Shown here piece after piece: positions 13,354-27,024 of a DNA stretch of 64,000 bases. The position numbers and the translations under genes were made by a program. Where the stretch lies: assembly GCF_035594125.1 (NCBI RefSeq), contig NC_087178.1:12415751-12479750 (forward strand). Reading direction: 5' to 3'. Within the stretch, counting starts at the first letter, position 1; each line of letters begins with the position of its first letter. The notes under the pieces were generated by a model. That model saw nothing but the letters and a program-made list of their open reading frames with translations, had not been told where the DNA came from and did no database searches. This DNA is from Scylla paramamosain (lineage: Eukaryota > Arthropoda > Malacostraca > Decapoda > Portunidae).

Positions 13354-14068
13354 AGTTCCATAACAATCACTTGACGAGTAAACTGTTGAACAAGATTGTG
13401 ACTTCAGTTTCTAACGAACGTGCCTGTGTACATTTACATACTAAAGCTTTGAAAATTGAAGTTGAAGTTTATATGAGTGTTTGAGTCGCATTAATTCAAT
13501 ATTGTTAACCACCATCGACTTATCTAGAGGTTATGGATTAGGAGTTAGTAATGTCTTCTTCATGAACTGTATTCCTAGTTTAAACGTTCTTTTTTTTTTT
13601 TTTTCTTATGATCCCTACTTTGATTTGTTCTTATTCTTTCTATTGGCATTTTTTACCAGTCTTATATGTTCATGTACCGCGCCATACGACCCCATTCTTG
13701 CGACGCTATTAAATCAATCAATGAATTCTCTTATTTTATTTATACATTACGCTAGCCATCAAGCAGCTATTTCTTATTACTTCAAATTATCTTCCTAGTA
13801 ACTTTTACATATAGTACTCCAGTTTTGTGAGCGGGAGAGGGGGATACAACCTGAACAAAGAAAACAGAGAACTAATTACATTTGAAAGGGTATTTCCTGT
13901 CCTCTATTTCTCTTACTATTGATCGTTGTGATCCTACTTCTCCTGTCTCTTAAGAACACAGGTTCTCCACACAGTTTAGAATGGAACAGCTCACGGGTGG
14001 CTCCCGAACAGAAGGTAATGATGCATCATCTCACCTCTGGCAGGGAAGGTGTCACTGAGATGTATAGG

Positions 14069-14075
14069 TATATAG
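14069..14075 (+). promoter_or_regulatory. TATA-box candidate of gene 2
   Basis: TATATAG lies 54 nt before the gene 2 start codon. The motif and its spacing are conserved in the third copy (TATATA at 27523, start codon at 27584), which supports a core promoter. Confidence 0.55.
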
Positions 14076-14128
14076 TGTTCCCCCTCCACACTGGCGTGCA
14101 CCAGTAACTCCCTCGCCGCCCACTTGAC

Positions 14129-14140
14129 ATGAAGGCTGTG
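14129..14140 (+). CDS. Gene 2 exon 1
   Basis: ATG AAG GCT GTG followed by GTGAGTACAGGC, as in gene 1. Confidence 0.75.
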
Positions 14141-14474
14141 GTGAGTACAGGCAGCAAGAAGACCCCAGATTCGCCGCGTTGGTCAAAACAAGGTAACATT
14201 AAATATGAGAACGCTTTTCAATCACAGAGCTTCATTAAGACTGCATACAGGATAGTGAGTAATGTAGCATTGTCTATAACATTACCGAGAGGATTTGAAA
14301 AATTACAAAATGAGGAGGTAGGATGTAAAAGCATTTATGGTTGCAAGGATCTTTACAAAATTGGAATGTAAAGTCATGTGGGATACACAGGATGTAACTG
14401 AAGTAATCAAGTAAGCGGGAAAGGTTCTCGCAAGAATACTAAAAGAGCCAGGCAACGAAGGGTATGCATCTTTG

Positions 14475-14557
<83 letters not shown>

Positions 14558-15057
14558 CCATAGCCTTTTTATTGTGTTTTGAAAGTGATGAAATTGTACA
14601 AAGGTTTCATCACTTACTAGAGACACGAGGCTAAGGCTCGAACCTCCGATCCACGATCCAACCCACGATCCGACCCACGACCCAATCCCCGCAACTACAA
14701 CAAAAAAAATTAAAAGAATTTGTGTTCCAAGAATATCCGAGGTAGCGGCACCCATTTATATAAGGATATTATAATCATGGTGCTGGGACCGAAATGTTGA
14801 TGCTCACTAACTGTAATGTTATATAACGGCTTCTCTATGATGAGAGTGTAATACGCCTCATGTACGCCAGACCTCCAGTCTGCCACTAATAACGATCTGT
14901 TCAAAATGCCTAATATATATCATAAAACTCACTTGTAATGTCACTTGAACTCGTGCTCTAGCATGAGCCTATGAGTTGATCAATGGGAGAGGAAGACTTC
15001 ACCTCAGTTTCATATCATGGTAATTCTTTGGAGCTTACATGATGAGGACAGACGTCT

Positions 15058-15095
<38 letters not shown>

Positions 15096-15735
15096 TGTTT
15101 TGCTAGTAATGATGCATGAATACACTTAAACTAAAGCCATAGCATTTTTCCTTATCCGACACGCGCTGTTTCTCTTCTAGCTAATTATCATCCTGACCAC
15201 CACCACAGCCGTCCTGTGCCAACCCAACATGTGGTCAAACATGGATCAGCATTACCTAACGATGAATAACTACGTTACTCCGTATTCACCTTCCTATGGA
15301 ACATCATTTAATGAACCTTACGGTAAAGATAACATACTAATGTCCTGCGAACCCTTTCAACATCAGCCTTTGAATAGAATCTACGAGTATTTTTAAACGA
15401 CTTTTACTGGACTTATATTCTTGATCTCTCTGTACATTTAACATTCTACATTCGCTTATTTGCCAGTCTTATAATGTGGCTCTCTTAAGGGGAAATACAC
15501 AAAAGGAACATATACACAGGTGTCTGTCTCTCTTCCTCCTCACGCTGCTACACTTCATCCACCTTCAAAAGGGAAGATAATGTCTAAGTGTGTATTTCTA
15601 TTGTTCAGCAGTGAGTGTACTAATATAATCTTCCCGGCTGATTATCTTACAGGAAATACTTACTATCTCTTCGTCTTCTACCCATACGTCTACAAAGGCA
15701 CCAAGAAATTCAATACTGTGAAGACCGCTACTTAA
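14129..15735 (+). CDS. Gene 2: short secreted paralog of gene 1 (three coding exons)
   Basis: Exons are 14129-14140 (ATGAAGGCTGTG, donor GTGAGT), 15181-15322 (acceptor CTTCTAG, donor GTAAAG, phase 1) and 15653-15735 (acceptor CTTACAG, stop TAA). They join in frame to 237 nt, 78 residues. The N terminus MKAVLIIILTTTTAVLC is a signal peptide. The mature part is Asn/Tyr/Pro-rich (YVTPYSPSYG) and ends Lys/Thr-rich. Exon 3 opens GNTYYLFVFYPYVYKG, comparable with DSTHYSLVF at the start of gene 1 exon 3, but lacks any repeat. Exon number, phases and leader match gene 1, so the two are tandem paralogs. AATAAA lies at 15826. Function is unknown. Confidence 0.78.
14477..14556. repeat. (AG)n microsatellite in gene 2 intron 1
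   Basis: About 80 bp of AG. Confidence 0.95.
15181..15322 (+). CDS. Gene 2 exon 2
   Basis: 47 codons plus one base: hydrophobic signal core, then a Tyr/Asn/Pro/Ser-rich mature part. Ends CCTTACG before GTAAAG, the same last residues and phase as gene 1 exon 2 (CCTTACG before GTGAGA). Confidence 0.78.
15653..15735 (+). CDS. Gene 2 exon 3
   Basis: Acceptor GATTATCTTACAG; 27 codons to TAA. Tyr/Phe/Val-rich start, basic end. Confidence 0.72.
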
Positions 15736-15825
15736 GAACAACTAACGATACCCATCTGTACCCATCCTTGTTGGATGGCACTGGCGTCTGTAACTAAATA
15801 GAAATAGTAAATGTAGACCAGTGTT

Positions 15826-15831
15826 AATAAA
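15826..15831 (+). terminator. Polyadenylation signal of gene 2
   Basis: AATAAA, 91 nt after the stop codon. Confidence 0.5.
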
Positions 15832-15979
15832 ATCTATTAAAGTGATGCAAGGCATTTTGCATTTCAAATATTTATATGTATCCATATATTTATCTTCATA
15901 TATTTTCTTCACTTACCCGGACACTCGTGTGATAATGTATAAGAGTAAGATAGTGAGTGCTGACAACATTAAGGAAAGG

Positions 15980-15981
<2 letters not shown>

Positions 15982-16042
<61 letters not shown>
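15982..16042. repeat. (AC)n-(GC)n compound microsatellite
   Basis: AC tract passing directly into GC, like 6054-6166. Confidence 0.9.
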
Positions 16043-16043
<1 letters not shown>

Positions 16044-16250
16044 ACTGGGGTGCTGCCAGCTGACAGTTCTAGACAAAAGGTCGGTTTGAAGGCGTTGTGA
16101 TGACAGAGGTACCTGGCAGTGCTGGACGCACAAGTCCATCAGAAAACGCAACAGGAAATAGATAAGTTTTTTAGTGGCATTCAATTTTTTTTCCTTTTTT
16201 ATTATTAGTCTTCTTATTGTTGTTACTATTACTGTGATTACGATTGTTAT

Positions 16251-16462
16251 TCTACTACTATTACTACTACTGCTACTACTACTACTACTGTTACTGCTGC
16301 CACTATTACTACTGTTAGTTACTTATGCAATAACTACCATTTGCTACTACCGTTTTTGTCACTACTACTATTGCTGCTACCACTATTACAGTATTGTCAC
16401 TTCCACTACTGTTGTTACCACTATTATTGTCACTTCTACTGTTGCTGCTGCTGCTGCTGCTG

Positions 16463-16528
<66 letters not shown>

Positions 16529-16541
16529 TTACTACTACAAT

Positions 16542-16596
<55 letters not shown>

Positions 16597-16703
16597 GCTG
16601 GTACTGCTACTTACTACTACTGCTGGTACTACTATTACTACTATTGCTGGTACTGTTACTGCTAATAATGCTGCTGTTACTACTACTACTACTACTACTA
16701 CTA

Positions 16704-16735
<32 letters not shown>

Positions 16736-16766
16736 GCTACTACTACTACTACTACTACTACTGTAT
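16251..16766. repeat. Long (ACT)n / (CTA)n region
   Basis: About 500 bp of triplets, pure at 16465-16595 and imperfect elsewhere (Leu, Thr or Tyr in the three frames). The related tract at 17531-18172 suggests one ancestral array split by 16770-17530. Confidence 0.9.
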
Positions 16767-17530
16767 CAGTCTCACCAATTACTATTATTATATATATATG
16801 TATATTCACTATTTCATATATTCATCCCACGTGTGCCATGGCCAGCCAGTTCTCTACCTCTCAAGGGAATTTCACACCCACTTCCAGTCCTTACAGATAA
16901 CACCTGCGTACCTGTGTTTGTCTTCCTTCCTGGTCATTTCTTCTCCTTTATCACAAGGGAATTTCACACCCACTTTCAGTCCTTAGGGATAACATCTGCG
17001 ATCCATTTAGCTCAGATAAATACAGCCCGCATGGTAGCGAGCTCTCAGTTCAATCACAGCACAGTCCCAGTCAGAGTTCAGTCCCAGTCCCAGTCAGAGT
17101 TCACACGAAAGTCGCAGCTCAGTCAGAGTTGGAGTCAGTCAGTCACCCAATCACGAGCAGTCAGTCTTGGTCTCTCGCTCAGTTCCGCTCAATCACAGCT
17201 TTGAGAGACGCTGCTCAGCCATCATATATTTCACTTCAGAGAGAGAGAACAATCAATCGTCACGTTAAAGATTCTTCTCGAATCAAGTGGATACTATCTA
17301 CTATTAAAATCAAGAAGACCTCTCATCTTTGTGTCTTTTATTCGCACATATCAACTATATCAGCCAACTACCCACGACCTCCAAGCTACCAGGATCCCCG
17401 CCTCACTACCAGTCCTCCACGCTACCAAGCACAATCAACCGACTGGGCAAGTAACATTATCAGTATCAGAACAACAGCAGAGTTAAGCAATAAGTCAACC
17501 CGAAACAGAGCTGGATCATCAACTTAGAAC
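16767..17530. other. Non-triplet island between ACT arrays, with short tandem duplications
   Basis: A phrase of about 47 bp (CAAGGGAATTTCACACCCAC and what follows) occurs at 16863 and again near 16958. At 17040-17180 there are many CAGTCCCAGTCAGAGTTCA-like repeats. The ORFs look composition-driven; no gene is assigned. Confidence 0.5.
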
Positions 17531-17534
17531 ACTG

Positions 17535-17573
<39 letters not shown>

Positions 17574-17922
17574 TTTTTTATACTATTACTATTTGTACTA
17601 TTACTATTACTACTACTACTACTACTATTTCTTATACTATCACTATTTATACTACTACTACTGTTTATACTGCTATTACTTCTACCACCTACTGCTCACA
17701 CTAATAATACTTTACCACTACTTTTACTAGCACTTCTTTTATTACCACTGCTTACACTACTATTACTACTATTGCTACCACTACTGCTACTACCGCTGTT
17801 ACTACTTCTTTATTATCTCACCATTTCTATAAATTTCAACTTTTTTTTTCGACATTACTACTACTGCAAGAACTATTACCAATACTACTACAAATACGAC
17901 AACTAGTGCTACTACTCCTGCT

Positions 17923-17969
<47 letters not shown>

Positions 17970-18056
17970 AACAACAGCAACAACAATAGCAACAACAACA
18001 ACAATAACAACAATAACAACAACAACAGCAACAGCAACTATTACTACTACTACTAG

Positions 18057-18112
<56 letters not shown>

Positions 18113-18172
18113 ATAATAATAATAATAATAATAATACACTACTACTACTACTACTACTACTACTGCTAGTTT
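17531..18172. repeat. (ACT)n, (AAC)n and (AAT)n composite array
   Basis: Imperfect ACT triplets, then pure ACA/CAA near 17922-17968, more ACT near 18040-18110, AAT at 18111-18135 and ACT again to 18165. Confidence 0.9.
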
Positions 18173-19724
18173 TATTCCATTAATCGATTCTAATATTTCC
18201 GTTTTCCCCTCTCTTAATAATGAGAACTTATTGATTGTTTTAGCTTATATAATGTGCAAAGACAAGAACATTATGATTTTTTTGACCCATTTAATGTACA
18301 AGATATATTATAATGACGACCTCGATGTTAGTCAGTTTCATATACTATCAAGAAATATAAATTTCCCTAAATGTGAATATATTTTTTTCTAGAATGCTTT
18401 CCTTTATCTATTACTAATACAGTAATCAGCTTATTAACATTGAATGTCAGATCAATATCTATCAATCTTCAGTACTTTGTTGACACTGTCCTTTCATGTC
18501 ATTATGTACTTTGATGTATTGGATCTTACAGAAACTCGAAGGGATTCAGATATTTTATCACTGTATACCCTGCCAGAATACATGTTCACTAATAATAGAA
18601 ACAGGTACGGTGGGGGAGTGGCCATTTATATCTTAAGTAGGTACATATCTTTTAAAATTATAGAATTTTCTCTACTAGAAGCTTTCATTGAAAGTTTGGG
18701 AATTGAAGCGAAATTTAACGGAAAACATATTTATTTATTTGTATTTACAGATCTCCTCAAAGTAATATAAATAATTATCTTAATGCACTTAATGAAACTT
18801 TAAACCTGATAAAAGATAAAAATTATTAAAAAATATTTATTTTTGGAGATTTCAATTTAGATCTATTACAACATAATGACAATCCGTAAGAATTTGTTAA
18901 CATTATGTATAGTTACCTTTTATTTCCTCTAACAACCTTGTCAGCACGAGTAATTGCCACCTCAGCCACACTTATAGAACACATTTGGTCATCACAAGTA
19001 GAGAATAATGTATCATATTAAATAATCACAACAGATATAACTGACCACTATCCTGTAATCTCTACATTTAAGGATGACGAATATTTTCACTCCAGTCTCA
19101 CCTATAATACAAAAAAAAATTTAATCAGGGCTTCCTCGAAAAATTTTGTAATATTATCTCCCATACTAACTGCTCAGACATAGCCAATTGTACTTGTCCT
19201 AATAATGTCTATAATTGATTTAATTTATAGTAAAAAAATTGCTTTGATCAGTATTTTCCAGAAAATTCATTAAATTAAATAGTAAAGAGAACGTAGTCCA
19301 CACATTACACAAGCTTTGAAAAATAGCATCAGAGAAAAAACAGACTTGAAAAATTAGCAATCAAATGGCCTTTAACATTCAGAGGACATTAAGAAATGTA
19401 CAGAAACAGATTAACGTCACTTTTGAAAGTAAAAAATAAATATAACCAAGACCAATTAGTTAGTAACCAGGGTAATCCAAAATCAAATTAGAAATCTATA
19501 AATCATATTCTTGATAGATCCTCAGAAACGAAAAATTTCATATTTCAATCAAAACCTCTTTGTCATGACATTCGTGATAAATCTAATGACCATTTTTTAA
19601 GGTTGGTGGAACAGGACCAAGACACTGTAGGAAATGCATTTATGAAATATTTATATAACTCGCCTAATTATTATTATTATTATTTATTCACATGTTACTA
19701 ATATAGAAATTGAAAACTACCTAA

Positions 19725-20071
19725 AGGCGGGTTTACACGACGTTGTTTTCCCACCCGGCTGATTCTAACTATCCAGAGCAGCCAGCAGGTTCCAGCCGAA
19801 AACATTCACGCGGTCGAGAGGAGCCGCTAGCCCGCTGGCCCGCTGCATCAAAAAATAAACAATCAAGATGGAGTCCTCCGACGACGAACTGGTTGCTATA
19901 GTTGAGATTTTGCTGTGCTGGAAGAAAAAACAAAGGAAGAAATTATTGTGGACTCGTTCCTGGTCTATATAGACGTGCAGGCTGTTGTGCTCATGATGCC
20001 TTCTGGTACACACATGTTCGGCCGCTGGCTTCTTCAGAGACGATGTAAATAAACCAATCCTGCGTCAATTT

Positions 20072-20102
<31 letters not shown>

Positions 20103-20378
20103 TTTTTTTTTTTGTAAATTATATAAAAATATTTTATTTATTTACTGTATTTAATGGTACAGTCAATGGTTATTACAAAAACATTTTCTAACAATATTCC
20201 TCCTATTTTCAATTTTATATCGATACCTGTTCCCATTTGACCCTGGGAAAATGCCGGGAAGGCAGCCAATCAGACCAGCGGAGCGGTTTCCCGTCTTGTC
20301 TGGCAATTCAGCAAATCCCGGCTGCATTTCGCTCCCGTCTGCATAATCACGGCTACAATTGCCTCGTGTAAACCCGTT
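19725..20378 (+). mobile_element. PIF/Harbinger-type non-autonomous DNA transposon
   Basis: Terminal inverted repeats: the left end reads AGGCGGGTTTACACGA and the right end is its near complement, TCGTGTAAACCCGTT. TAA directly flanks both ends (19722-19724 and 20379-20381), the 3-bp target duplication known for PIF/Harbinger. Inside, + strand from 19868 codes for a remnant starting MESSDDELVA, then a run of Lys and a segment resembling the N terminus of Harbinger transposases, soon broken by stops. It inserted into LINE family 6. Two TTTA-rich tracts lie inside. Confidence 0.72.
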
Positions 20379-21242
20379 TAAAGTCATTAAGAACATCCTC
20401 TTCTGGTTATGACAAAATACCTCCTACTCTTTTAAAACACACAGCTAATCTAATATTATTGTCATTAACTCACACAGTAAATCTTTCTTTATTTATTTTT
20501 TTTTATCTATTTATTTATATCTTATTTATTTATATAAATTTTTATTTTATTTTTTTTTTCTGGATGAATTTAAGAAATCCAAAGTAGTCCCTCTATATAA
20601 ATCGGGTAATAGAAAAGACATCAACAATTACAGGCCCATATCAGTTCTTTCTGCCTTTAGTAATGTTTTTTTTTTTTTTCAAAAGGTTATCTACTCTTGT
20701 TAATTATAATAAAAAAAAAAAAAATTACTTTCTGATTGTCACCATGGTTTTAGATCAAGTTGTTCTACTGAATCTGCCATTTCACAATTTTGTTCAAATA
20801 TTTATAAATACCTTGAAAGGAAGCATTACATATTTGAAATTTTTCTAAATTTTCCCAAGACTTTTGATTCTCTAAATCATAAAATTCTTTAGAATAAACT
20901 TAGTCATTTTGGAATTAAGGGCGTTCCTTTAAAATTGTTTGAAAGTTACATCTCAAAGAGATACCAAGCTGTTTTCTGTAATCCATACTATTCTTCTTTC
21001 AAAGCAGTTAATAAGAGTGTACCACAAGGATCTATCTTATAACCAATACTTTTTCTTAACTACATCAACGACATCATTAATGCAAGTGCTAAATTTAAAT
21101 ATACCATTTTTTTGCTGATGACGACACTAATTCATTATTAGAAGAAGAGAATATTAATAATTCACAGACAAATCTAAATACTGAACTAGATGTTATCAAT
21201 AAATGGATTAAAAATAACAATCTAAGCCTGAATCTTAGAAAA

Positions 21243-22080
<838 letters not shown>

Positions 22081-22859
22081 ATTGAGGGAACACTATTGGA
22101 ACGAGTCAGCTCTATTAAATGCATGAGCGCGTTTATAGATGAAAATATGAACTGGAAATATCAAATTAACTCTGTTGTGACTAAACTGTCTTGGATTTGT
22201 GGTATTTTATATAGAATAAGAAACAAATTTAAATAAGAAGCATTTATCATCATTTATTACATTCTCTGTTATCCTCATTTGATATATTGTGTATCAATAT
22301 AGACGTGCACATAGCCCTCCTTTCTTAGAAAATTGCAGATAGCTCAAAATAAAATATTTAGGTGTATTTCCTACATGAACAAATTCAATTCTACACATAA
22401 TCTAATTTCTATACACAAACTTCTTAATTTCGGAAATATTTATAAATACCTTCTATTACTATTTATCTATAAATGCCTTACACATTTACAAGGAACTCAA
22501 CCTTTCCAAATGGTACACACATCACACAACACTCGCAGCAATAATGTTAACCTTACTTGTCTTCAGTTCAGGACAATACTTTTTAGGAATAGTGCGTTTT
22601 GCTGAGGACCTCATAATTAGGATTCTCTGCCATTAGAAATAAAGAACCTTGTAAACAGTGGCTATTTGCCTGGATTTAAAAATCACTTAGAAAATATATT
22701 TACATTGCAAAATAATAAAAGTCTATAAAGTATTAAAGGCTATTTCAGTATAAGAGTAATTAATTTATATACTTATTCTATTTTTTTATATGAATATTTC
22801 CTTTTGTACTGTCATCAATTATTGCTGCAATTATTATTATTATTATTGCTTATTGTTAT

Positions 22860-25283
22860 TATTAGTTTTATCATTATTGAAAAAGCAAAAGAGATTCAAA
22901 CTGGAAAACCTCAAGGACGAAGAGAAGAAGCAAGCACTGCGGCAACTGGTAACATTACGAAAACCAACCGAACTGGAATTGGAAGAAATGAACATAGAAG
23001 AACAATGGAATAAATTCAAGAACACTGTGTATGGGGCAGCTGAGGAGATAGTTGGTATTAAAATCAAATATGGAACCAAAAAGAAAAGTACTGCATGGTG
23101 GATTTATGATGTTAAGGAAGCAGTCAAAGAAAAAACGAGATCTTTCAGAAAATGGATGAAAACAAGAAACATTGAAGATAGAGAAGATTACGTAGATAAA
23201 CGAAACAGTGCAGAAGCAACCAAAAGAGCAGCCAAGGAGGACATGTGGATCAAGATTGGTCAAGATCTAGAGAGAGACGTAGAAGGAACAAGAAAATTAT
23301 TGTATAGCATGGCTAAGAACTATAGGAAAGGAAATAACGAATCAACATATGCAATAATGAACAAAACAGGAGAACTACTAACAAAACCACAGGAAATTGA
23401 AGAAAGATGGAGAGAATACTTCCAAGAACTTCTAAATGTGGAGGATGTGGAAGTGGATGAAGAGCGGAATCTAGATATACAGGAAGAACAAGGAGAGAAC
23501 CCAAATGAGATCAGTATAGAGGAAGTGAAGGAGGCACTAAAGAAGATGAGAAGCGGCAAAGCCCCAGGGGACGACGAGCTCCCTATAGAGCTATTTAAAG
23601 CTGCTGGGAAAGAATGTGTAGAGTGGATGAAGTACATTTTCAGTAATGCGTGGAAAGAGGAGAAAGTGCCCCATGACTGGCACAAAGCAACAGTATGTCC
23701 AATATATAAGAAAGCCAGTAAAACAGATTGTGCAAATTATAGAGATATATCCCTGTTATCTCATGTTGGAAAATTGTATGAAGGAATAGTTGAGAAAAGA
23801 TTAAGAACCTGTGTCGAGGAGAAACTAGGAATATGGCAGTATGGTTTCAGGCCCAATAGGAGCACGACAGATCTAGTGTTCACTTTAAAGATGATAATGG
23901 AGAAGAGTTGGGAGTGGAACATTGATAAATATGTGGCTTTTATAGATCTGGAAAAAGCCTTTGATAGAATTAGAAGAGATTGCTTGTGGAGAGTCTTACA
24001 ACATCAAGACTACGGCATAAACTCTAAACTGATACGAGTAATTAAGAGTATATATAAGAACACGGAGAGCAAAGTCAAGAACAGAGAGCTGGAGAGTGAA
24101 TGGTTTAGCATTAAGACAGGAGTGAGACAAGGGGGAGTGCTCTCTCCTTTGCTATTCATTATATACATGGACAGATGCCTGAAGGAAGTGTGTGTAAGGG
24201 AGGATAAAGAGATCACGCTGGCCTATGCAGACGATGTCGCTGTCGTGACAGGAAGCCAACAAGATCTTCAAGAGGCCATGACAAGATGGAATGATGTCTT
24301 AAATAGGGAAGGAATGAGAATGAACAAACAAAAAACAGAAATAATGAAAGTTGGCAGAATAAAGGAGGAATGTAATATTTACATAGAAAACGTTAAACTG
24401 AAGCAGACCGACAAATTTTGTTATCTGGGAGTACTTTTCGACGAGGAAAACAGACAGAATATAGAAATTTTAAATAGAATACAGAAGTACAATGCAAATG
24501 TCAGCGCATTGTATCCCATACTTAAAGATAAGAATATTCCAACAAAAGCTAAAACCATAATATTTACAACAATACTAAGACCAGTACTTCTATATGGGTC
24601 AGAAACTTGGACACTGACAACAAGAACATCTTCACAAATACAAGCAGCAGAAATGAGAGTTCTGAGAATGATCCGAGGTGTGACCAGACTTGATAGAATT
24701 AGAAATGAAGAAACCAGAGAGAGATTAGGGATAACATCTGTACTGAAGATAATTGAAAAGAACAAATTGAGATGGTATGGACATGTCCGAAGAATGGAAG
24801 ATACAAGATACGCAAGGAAGTTTCTGGAATGGGTTCCTCTAGGCAGGAGGCCGGTGGGACGACCTAGGAAGCGATGGATGCAGGGAGTTGAAGAAGCTAC
24901 TGAACGAAGAGGAAGAAATCTACAAGAAATAACCAGAGATGAGGATTTCATGGATAGAGACCTTTGGAGAAGATTCGTAGAGGCCGGACACTGACAGGCA
25001 TTGCCTACCTTGCGTCTGGTGAGAAAAATCATTATTGCTATCAACAATCTATGCTATCAGATTATCATTATTCGTTATTATTATAGCTATCAGTATATTG
25101 TTGTTATGTTATTGTTATTATTATTATTATTGTGATAACTATTACTATTGCAAATTAGTTTTTTTTTCATTTTTGGGTTAGGTTGCGACCTTAAATAGGT
25201 ATAAAAAAAAAAGTATGTCGGGAATCTCCGCTTTGTTTGTTAAATAATGGCAATAAACATAAACTTACTTAGTTATTTACTTA

Positions 25284-25285
<2 letters not shown>
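22860..25285 (+). mobile_element. LINE (RTE-like), 5'-truncated, with a long open reverse transcriptase ORF
   Basis: A single open frame of 734 codons (22790-24994) covers, from about residue 27, a charged linker, then reverse transcriptase: GKAPGDDELP (start near 23556), YRDISLLSHVGKLYE, QYGFRPNRSTTD, FIDLEKAFDRI, GVRQGGVLSPLLF and the catalytic LAYADDVAVV. The C-terminal region carries RPVLLYGSETW, LRWYGHVRRM and RPVGRPRKRW. The endonuclease is absent, so the copy is 5'-truncated although the remaining frame is intact, suggesting a fairly young insertion. ATT-rich triplets flank the left side, and ATT-rich sequence followed by an AC tract lies on the right. The first 25 or so residues encoded by the ORF are probably flanking DNA. 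Confidence 0.85.

Positions 25286-25286
<1 letters not shown>

Positions 25287-25359
<73 letters not shown>
25287..25359. repeat. (AC)n microsatellite
   Basis: About 73 bp of AC dinucleotides directly after the LINE 3' region. Confidence 0.95.
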
Positions 25360-25363
<4 letters not shown>

Positions 25364-26915
25364 TGCTCAGTTTGATAGTGAAGACTGACATCACCGAGGT
25401 GCGTGACCAACACGTGTTGATACCGAGCATGGAATGAATTGTGAAAGTGACTAAGGGTTTATCTTACGAGTCATCAGAAAAGTAGCCAGGTGACAAATCC
25501 TTTTTGCGCAATGAATTCACATTATACCTATTCTCATCTTGAAATAATCTTAGAGACCGAGTGTCACCTGACAGAAAGGCGTGGCTATCTGTGTTCATGA
25601 CTCTTAAAAACAGTGATTCTGACATGCAAATGTAAATAAATGTGGAATAAAAGTGAAGCAAATAGAATCAAACAAGTTTTTAGATATTCCTTTCTTTTGA
25701 ACACGAAATCTCATAAAATCTGTCGCCACAGTGCAGAAGCTAAACTAATTTCTTACCTCGCCGACAGAAAGCGACGTTACACTAATTGAATAATTTGCCT
25801 CCAGAGAGTAGTGCAGTCGATAAACTTGTTCTAAAGTTTGCTTATAGGTAGCGGTTTTGTCTATTTCAACAACATTTACTGCAATTACTAGGTAACGGAA
25901 ATACCTCTCAGATGTCTAAACACACACACACACACACACACACACCAAGACCATCAGAGTGTTACATTCCACCCGAGATCAAGGTCACCGTGCGAGGAAG
26001 AGCGAACCAGGGGAAGTTGTCATGCATTGCCTACGTACATAATATCTGAGTGGATCGCTTATCTTGTGCCCACTTGTTGACGTGATCGCCGTTAGCAAGT
26101 GGGTACGAGATAAGCGATAACATTTACTAAAATCAAGTGGGTGAGTGGTGTTTATTACCAGTGTTTATTGCTATTAACCTTACAGGTGTTTGAATAAATA
26201 AATAATGATACAGAAAAATCTATAAAAGAGTTGTTTTTTTACCCAAAGGTTTCAGAGTCGACAACAAGGATAATGCTTGGACAACATTTACCGCCAGGAC
26301 TAATATGCTGAGCGATACACATACAACTGATTGATGAAATGTAGATAACATACAACCAATGATAAGAATTAGGAAAATAGAGTCAGGTGTGATATGAGAA
26401 AAATTACCCAAACATAAACTCAGGAGTACAACAACACTTAACAACATCGTCTTAAGAATTGTTTTTAAAAAGCTCTGGTCACGCTTTTGAGAACTTTATC
26501 CGCAGTTTCTTCTATCACATAAAACCATGACAAAATACTCCATTTGCAGATTAATTCCAACCTATCGAGAGAGGTATTGTGTTGTTGCAATGGCAACCAA
26601 AGTAGGAGAAAACTCGTGAATTTTTTTTTTTTTTTATCTTAAACTGAGAGACTGTGGATATTTTCAAAGCGGAGATGATCATTCATCGCCTTGTAAACTG
26701 AACCGCGGCCAGTGAAGATGGAAAAACACCACCTGACGAACATTTACACGGTTTTGTGGAAGCAAAGAACAGGGTGAAGCTGTTCATAATATGTAACAAT
26801 ATTAGGAAGTTAAAGTATGTGGAAGTCAACAGAATACTTGACACCATAGACATAAATAAAGATAGAATATTTATGGTCACACTACACCGCCAAATGTGGC
26901 AAACACGGAGAAAAA

Positions 26916-26957
<42 letters not shown>

Positions 26958-27024
26958 CGCGCACACACACGCACACACACAACTTCAATCAAGAAAGATT
27001 TTTTTTTTTCCAGAGACAGAAATA
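25360..27024. other. Unassigned region, 25360-27024
   Basis: Contains short AC/GT tracts (25920-25946, 26919-26980) and T or A runs. One 75-codon - strand ORF (26220-26447) begins with a signal-peptide-like hydrophobic stretch but has no other support. No known repeat family was recognised. Confidence 0.35.

Noticed and set aside
16174..17204. Long Leu/Tyr/Thr or Ser/Val ORFs in the triplet arrays
   Set aside because: Pure consequences of ACT/CTA repeats that have no stop in several frames.
26220..26447. 75-codon - strand ORF with hydrophobic N terminus, possible secreted peptide
   Set aside because: Only the hydrophobic start supports it; no paralog, splice structure or conserved promoter, and such ORFs are common in AT-rich DNA.
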